From NCBI GenBank assembly GCA_003513015.1, contig DOTA01000032.1:1-7800 (forward strand): a stretch of DNA of 7,800 nucleotides, read 5' to 3'. The notes under the pieces were generated by a model, which saw only the letters and a program-made list of their open reading frames with translations, did no database searches and was not told the DNA's origin. This DNA comes from Chloroflexota bacterium. Its GTDB lineage: Bacteria > Chloroflexota > Anaerolineae > Anaerolineales > UBA11858. A program made the position numbers and the translations under genes. Shown here in pieces: positions 6,160 to 7,800 of this stretch (the stretch's first letter is position 1; the number at the start of each line of letters is the position of its first letter).

Positions 6160-7800
6160 GTGAAATTTCAGAGGGATTCTGACCATTCGAGCGAAAATCT
6201 GTCCCCTTATGCCGGGCGTTGGGTGGCGCGCTTGCGGGGCAAAATCGTCGGACAAGGCGGCACTCCCGAACAGGCCTTGCTGGCCGCCAAAAGCGCTCGC
6301 CACAAAGAAACCCCAGAAATCAGTTTCATTCCTATGAGCACCCCACTTTTAATCCCACCGTTATTGGAAGAAATTCGCGCGGTCCTGCCAGCAGATGTGC
6401 CCGTTTATCTGGTAGGTGGCGCTGTGCGCGATCTCTTGCTGTCGCGAGCGTTGCACGATTACGATTTTGTGCTGCCCGATCAAGCCCTCGTCATCAGCCG
6501 CAGACTGGCGAATCAACTTGGAGGGGCCTACTATCCGCTGGATGCGGAACGCGGCACTGCCCGTTTGATTCTGAACAACGAACTAGGCGGTCGCGAGGTG
6601 CTCGATTTTGCCTCCTACCGCGGCCCTGACCTGGAAAGTGATCTGCGCGACCGCGATTTCACCATCAATGCCATGGCGCTCGATTTGCGCGATCCGCAAG
6701 CTCTCATCGACCCTTTGGGCGGTGCCGCCGATTTGCGCCAAAAACGCCTGCGAGCTTGCTCGGCAAACTCCCTCAGCAACGATCCCCTGCGAGTGCTGCG
6801 CGCCATTCGCCTGGCCGCCAAATTTGACTTGCACATCGACCCCGCCACCCGCCAACAGATGAAGGCTGCGGTCCCTGGGTTAGCTGAGATTTCGCCTGAA
6901 CGGCTGCGCGATGAGCTGCTACACATTTTGGGCGGCCCACAGCCGCACACATCTATCCGAGCGCTGGAAATGCTGGGTGTGTTGCCCTACGTTTTCCCGG
7001 AATTGCCCGAGATGGCGGGAATCACCCAATCGCCGCCGCACGTCAAAGATGTCTGGAATCACACCCTAGATTCGCTGCGGGTTCTCGAAGGTGTGCTGAA
7101 CACCTTAGGGGCCACTCACAATCCCGAAGCATCCGGAAACTTGATGTTGGGCGTACTCAGTATGCGGTTAGGCCGGTACCGCGAACAGATCAAAACCCAC
7201 CTGCAATCCGAGCCAATCACTGATCGGCCTGTTCGGTCGCTGCTCTTCCTGGCGGCGCTGTATCATGATGTCTCCAAACCACAGACCCGCAGCGTTGAAG
7301 AGAGTGGCCGCGTGCGCTTTTTCAATCACGATGAACTTGGGGCCGAAGTGATCACCCAGCGGGCCGAGGCTTTACATTTGAGCAACATTGAAGTCCAGCG
7401 GCTGGCGACTATCGTCCGGCATCACATGCGGCCTTCATTATTGGCACACGCAGCAGGCGGCCCCTCGAGGCAGGCCATTTACCGCTTTTTTCGCGATGCT
7501 GGGGAGGCCGGGGTGGATATTTGCCTGCTTTCGTTGGCAGATGTTTGGGCGACTTATGGCCCTACCCTGACCACAGAACGTTGGACAGAGCAAGTGGATA
7601 CTGTGCGAGAGATGCTAGAAGCCTGGTGGGAACGGCCTAGCGAGCAAATCCGCCCGCCAGCACTGATCTCGGGGAATGATTTGATCACCGAATTAGGGTT
7701 GCAGCCCAGCCCGATCATTGGGGAAATTTTAGAGGCGGTACGCGAAGCTCAGGCGGAAGGGGAAGTCAATTCACGCCAAGCCGCGCTAGAACTCGCCCGC
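6160..7800 (+). CDS. cca: CCA tRNA nucleotidyltransferase / poly(A) polymerase family protein with HD domain and extra N-terminal domain (3' end outside window)
   Basis: The frame stays open for 547 codons to the window end. The protein should add or repair the CCA tail of tRNAs from CTP and ATP. Residues 17-58 form a small domain (YAGRWVARLRGKIVGQGG, then TPEQALLAAKSAR) resembling DUF5678. The nucleotidyltransferase head follows: LVGGAVRD (84-91), the catalytic pair DYD (D100, D102), RDRDFTINAM (163-172), DPLGG, a motif-D segment NDPLRVLRAIR (from 207) and ISPERLRDEL (from 244). An HD phosphohydrolase-like domain comes next, with H301, HD at 369-370, HH at 421-422 and D461. The tail ISGNDLITELGL looks close to the normal C-terminus, so little is probably missing. 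The GTG at 6160 is preferred because it includes the N-terminal domain; an in-frame stop lies at 6151-6153. It lacks a good ribosome-binding site, and ATG 6334 would give a conventional CCA enzyme. Poly(A) polymerase activity is the main alternative. Confidence 0.88.
   Translation, partial: MKFQRDSDHSSENLSPYAGRWVARLRGKIVGQGGTPEQALLAAKSARHKETPEISFIPMSTPLLIPPLLEEIRAVLPADVPVYLVGGAVRDLLLSRALHDYDFVLPDQALVISRRLANQLGGAYYPLDAERGTARLILNNELGGREVLDFASYRGPDLESDLRDRDFTINAMALDLRDPQALIDPLGGAADLRQKRLRACSANSLSNDPLRVLRAIRLAAKFDLHIDPATRQQMKAAVPGLAEISPERLRDELLHILGGPQPHTSIRALEMLGVLPYVFPELPEMAGITQSPPHVKDVWNHTLDSLRVLEGVLNTLGATHNPEASGNLMLGVLSMRLGRYREQIKTHLQSEPITDRPVRSLLFLAALYHDVSKPQTRSVEESGRVRFFNHDELGAEVITQRAEALHLSNIEVQRLATIVRHHMRPSLLAHAAGGPSRQAIYRFFRDAGEAGVDICLLSLADVWATYGPTLTTERWTEQVDTVREMLEAWWERPSEQIRPPALISGNDLITELGLQPSPIIGEILEAVREAQAEGEVNSRQAALELAR

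Noticed and set aside
6334..6336. ATG as the start of the CCA enzyme
   Set aside because: It would give a normal-looking CCA enzyme, but it has no ribosome-binding site and discards 58 in-frame codons that read as a coherent small domain. It remains a possible alternative start.
6219..6629. 136-codon plus-strand open frame across the start of the CCA gene
   Set aside because: It is arginine-rich, low in recognisable structure and in a different frame from the clear nucleotidyltransferase motifs, so it is a shadow frame.

Overview
The window is a gene-dense stretch of bacterial chromosome with seven protein-coding genes, two of which run off the window edges. There are no RNA genes, insertion sequences, CRISPR arrays or phage genes that I can see. 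The protein styles suggest a Chloroflexota bacterium, probably of the Anaerolineae type. The clues are a ParB-like/tandem universal-stress-protein fusion, a CCA-adding enzyme with a short GRWVA-type N-terminal domain, and a metallophosphoesterase of the GCGDLPYYY type. This placement is an inference from remembered family resemblance, not from a search.

Left part (1-2385, + strand): the C-terminal 632 residues of a large multi-pass membrane protein, which looks like a GT-C-fold glycosyltransferase. Its stop codon overlaps (ATGA) the start of a GNAT N-acetyltransferase, so the two are translationally coupled. After a 117-bp gap with a plausible promoter comes a 578-aa regulator-like protein (2503-4239) with a ParB/sulfiredoxin-like domain, a helical middle region and two Usp domains. 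It is probably a cytoplasmic signalling or stress protein.

Middle (4225-4987): a metallophosphoesterase gene on the minus strand. It converges on the Usp gene and overlaps its 3' end by 15 bp. Its 5' side faces a 130-bp divergent regulatory region. This holds a near-consensus minus-strand sigma70 promoter (TTGACA-17-TATAAG), a plus-strand extended -10 (TGTTAGAAT), and a 6-bp-arm inverted repeat between them that could be a shared operator.

Right part (4988-7800, + strand): a compact likely operon of type II thymidine kinase (tdk), hypoxanthine phosphoribosyltransferase (hpt) and a CCA tRNA nucleotidyltransferase/poly(A) polymerase family protein with an HD domain. The third gene is open to the window end. 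It is best started at GTG 6160, which adds a 58-residue N-terminal extension with its own small domain. The operon combines pyrimidine salvage, purine salvage and tRNA 3'-end maturation, all consuming or handling nucleotides.

Most of the window is ordinary housekeeping and accessory metabolism. The points most worth a second look are the ParB-like/Usp-Usp fusion, the short domain fused to the CCA enzyme together with its altered EDxxR motif, the missing metal-ligand histidine in the phosphoesterase, and the divergent promoter/operator arrangement. I saw no clear evidence of a wholly new multi-gene system.
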